DNA of 64,000 nt from the NCBI RefSeq assembly GCF_000297095.1, contig NZ_AEEA01000019.1:62001-126000 (forward strand), given 5' to 3'. Each line of letters opens with the position of its first letter. The first letter of the stretch is position 1. Shown piece after piece: positions 62,263 to 64,000 of the stretch. Both the position numbers and the translations under genes were made by a program. Below the pieces are notes generated by a model. The model ran no database searches and was not told the DNA's origin. It saw only the letters and a list, made by a program, of their open reading frames with translations. Origin of the DNA: Treponema primitia ZAS-1. GTDB taxonomy: Bacteria > Spirochaetota > Spirochaetia > Treponematales > Breznakiellaceae.

Positions 62263-63699
62263 ATGCAAGAATTCTCCGCCGAACGTCCGAAGCCCAAAAG
62301 TTCTCCTCCGGAAATACAAAATGAACCGGAAATAAAAAAGGAAAGGGCGGCTTTTAGGCAGCGCTTTTTTCTGTCCCTTATTCCTATTGCGTTCTATACT
62401 CTGGGTTTAGTGGTATTCATAATCCTGCTTTTAAACGGGGTAATAAATTACGGCAGTAAAGAAGTGAAAGAGCAAATCTTCCGGGAGCGCCACCGTATTG
62501 CCCTGGATCTGGAACGGCGATTGGGAGATGTTGTCGTGGATTCCATACAGTTTTCCCAAACCCTTGCGCGGAATATTGAAAATCATCTGCGGTTTTCGGA
62601 ACTTAGCATGGCTGAGTTGTCCTATCATCCTGATATTCTTGAAATAATAGCCGATGACGAGCTTGACCTGGTTCTTTTTGCCCTGGACAAGGCAAAGGTG
62701 TCGGGGGTGTTCGTAGTACTTGATACAACCGTTAATCCCTATATTGAGGGGGCGGATATCTCCCATTCCGGCTTCTTTATACGGAACACGGAACCGGTTG
62801 TACCAAGCAGCTCTTATAAATTGTTTCTCCGGGGTTTTGCGGATCTTGCATATCAGAAAAATCTTTCCATGCTGTCAAATTGGAGGCTGGAATTTACTAT
62901 TACGTCAGACAGGGACTTCTATACGGCGCCCAAGGCAAGCTACCAGGAGAATCCTTCCCTGCCCCTCGCCCGTTCCTATTATTGGACCTTTAACGGTCTC
63001 TTTGGCGAGTATCGAGAAGAAGAACCTACCATACTCTGCAGCATTCCTATCATCAGTTCACAGGGAGAGTTCCTGGGTGTATGCGGGTTCGAAGTAAGTA
63101 CCATGAATTTCAGGGCTATCCATAATTCCATTACCGATCCCTATCCGCGGCTCCTCGGTATATTCGGCCCACACAATGGAAAAGAATTTGAAGGCGGGCA
63201 GTACTTTCTCTCCGGAAGCAAAGGCGACCGGCAGTTTACGGATTTTGTTTTTTTGGATAATGTCGAAACCGTCAAACTCTATCCCGGTAATTCCCCCTAT
63301 ACGGACAAGATGATGGCCGTGGCGCTGGGTATGCCCAAACAGGATTATAACCGGATGCTTTTTTCCCATAACGGTATTCTTTTGGTAATTCTCCTTCTCC
63401 TGGGCGGCGGGATATTCATCCTTTCATTATTGCTTAACCGCTACTACCGGAAATCCTATAGCGAGCAGCTTGCAAAACTCCAGGGGCAACTCGTCCGTGT
63501 ACCCCCCGATTTTGACAAATTCGGCCTTTCCAAACGGGAAAAAGAAATTTGTACCCTTCTGCTGAAGGGCTATACCATCAAAGAGATAGGCGCTGAGCTT
63601 TTCATTGCCTTTGCCACCGTGAATAACCACTGCCAGAATATTTACCGGAAGCTGGATATCAATAGTCGCCAGGAATTGTTTTTGAAATTTGGATCTTAA
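62263..63699 (+). CDS. Membrane-tethered LuxR-type transcription regulator with Cache-like sensor
   Basis: The product has 478 residues. Charged N-terminus, membrane helix (LIPIAFYTLGLVVFIILLLNG), an extracytoplasmic Cache-like domain (residues about 60-360; VVLDTTVNPYIEGADIS, SIPIISSQGEFLGVCGFEVS), a second helix (ILLVILLLLGGGIFILSLLL), then a cytoplasmic LuxR HTH (LSKREKEICTLLLKGYTIKEI, FIAFATVNNHCQNIYRKL). It would sense an external ligand and act on DNA from the membrane. Adjacent to the binding lipoprotein and followed by another sensor gene. Confidence 0.88.
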   Translation: MQEFSAERPKPKSSPPEIQNEPEIKKERAAFRQRFFLSLIPIAFYTLGLVVFIILLLNGVINYGSKEVKEQIFRERHRIALDLERRLGDVVVDSIQFSQTLARNIENHLRFSELSMAELSYHPDILEIIADDELDLVLFALDKAKVSGVFVVLDTTVNPYIEGADISHSGFFIRNTEPVVPSSSYKLFLRGFADLAYQKNLSMLSNWRLEFTITSDRDFYTAPKASYQENPSLPLARSYYWTFNGLFGEYREEEPTILCSIPIISSQGEFLGVCGFEVSTMNFRAIHNSITDPYPRLLGIFGPHNGKEFEGGQYFLSGSKGDRQFTDFVFLDNVETVKLYPGNSPYTDKMMAVALGMPKQDYNRMLFSHNGILLVILLLLGGGIFILSLLLNRYYRKSYSEQLAKLQGQLVRVPPDFDKFGLSKREKEICTLLLKGYTIKEIGAELFIAFATVNNHCQNIYRKLDINSRQELFLKFGS

Positions 63700-63718
63700 C
63701 TGAAGCAGGAGGTATTTT

Positions 63719-64000
63719 ATGAAACCCAAGCTGATAGTCCAAGAAAATTACAAACAGTTGATATTTGTTATTCTTGCATTCCTGGCAATGGTCCTCATCA
63801 GTTCCTTTTTTGCCGCCGGGATAGTAGAAAAATATATGGCCACCACTGCGGAGGGCATACTGAGTACCGCAGAAACCATAATCGAATCGGAATTCAAGGA
63901 AGCGGAAGTTTCGGTGCTCAATACCGCCTTTTCGGTCCGCAGCCGGCTGCAGGCAGGCCAGTCCCCCGAGGAAATAGGACAATACCTCATCGAACTGACC
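63719..64000 (+). CDS. N-terminus of a membrane sensor protein, cut by window edge
   Basis: AGGAGG (63707-63712) precedes the ATG. The 94 visible residues comprise a short polar start (MKPKLIVQENYKQ), one membrane helix (LIFVILAFLAMVLISSFFAA) and the beginning of an extracytoplasmic helix (YMATTAEGILSTAETIIESE), as in Cache-type histidine kinases or chemoreceptors. The output domain lies outside the window. Starts 19 bases after the LuxR gene. Confidence 0.7.
   Translation, partial: MKPKLIVQENYKQLIFVILAFLAMVLISSFFAAGIVEKYMATTAEGILSTAETIIESEFKEAEVSVLNTAFSVRSRLQAGQSPEEIGQYLIELT

Overview
The window looks like the chromosome of a strictly anaerobic, nitrogen-fixing, Treponema-like spirochaete, such as a termite-gut treponeme. 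This is an inference: there is no rRNA gene here. It rests on an iron-only nitrogenase operon with NifI-type PII proteins, a class III (oxygen-sensitive) ribonucleotide reductase, cobalamin-dependent metabolism, large sensory proteins, and a single-membrane-span TPR protein like those known from spirochaete flagellar collars. Typical genes are GC-rich; a separate AT-rich block marks acquired DNA.

Region 1 (1-24 kb) is mostly core. A leftward U32 peptidase/VWA/formylglycine-enzyme-like cluster is followed by cobalamin-dependent methionine synthase, two leftward conserved genes of unknown role, the nrdD-nrdG pair with candidate NrdR boxes, and a tightly overlapping rightward string (AAA ATPase, queH, sirtuin, cbiB, threonine-phosphate decarboxylase). 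tRNA-Thr, a MATE transporter, a membrane-anchored solute-binding protein, a shikimate kinase and a PrsW-like protease follow, then tRNA-fMet.

Region 2 (24.2-33.4 kb) is the nitrogen-fixation locus. A leftward one-component regulator (excisionase-type HTH plus a molybdate-binding-like periplasmic-binding domain) is divergent from a rightward run of ten closely packed genes: anfH, nifI1, nifI2, anfD, anfG, anfK, a class I glutamine amidotransferase, an FMN-binding PPOX protein, a MORN-like protein with a Cys-rich tail, and anfO. AnfHDGK form the Fe-only nitrogenase, the NifI pair probably switches it off when fixed nitrogen is available, and the regulator plausibly represses the operon when molybdate is present. 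Cofactor assembly genes (nifB, nifUS, nifV) are not here. A 13-nt fragment of tRNA-fMet on the left and decayed AT-rich sequence on the right suggest past integration.

Region 3 (33.5-43.3 kb) holds a TPR gene relic, a nitroreductase, a DinB protein, a large hybrid histidine kinase, a CBM48-like protein, and a big acidic/proline-rich TPR membrane protein whose gene is split by an apparent one-base deletion.

Region 4 (43.4-57.0 kb) is an AT-rich accessory island beginning at tRNA-Val. It has duplicated tRNA 3-prime fragments, relics of KilA-N and DUF1016 genes, a TcmP/three-Cys-motif pair, a type III restriction-modification operon that also carries a GHKL-ATPase/PD-(D/E)XK fusion and RhuM, a J-domain-like/HIRAN pair, and a radical SAM gene followed by two proteins sharing an N-terminal SNSSSxSF motif. 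Region 5 (57-64 kb) returns to core signalling: HD-GYP response regulator, chemoreceptor, sugar-type binding lipoprotein, membrane-tethered LuxR regulator and a truncated sensor gene.

A recurring regulatory feature is a sigma70-type -10 hexamer lying exactly six bases upstream of an ATG at four separate genes (U32 peptidase, metH, AAA ATPase, radical SAM), which predicts leaderless mRNAs.
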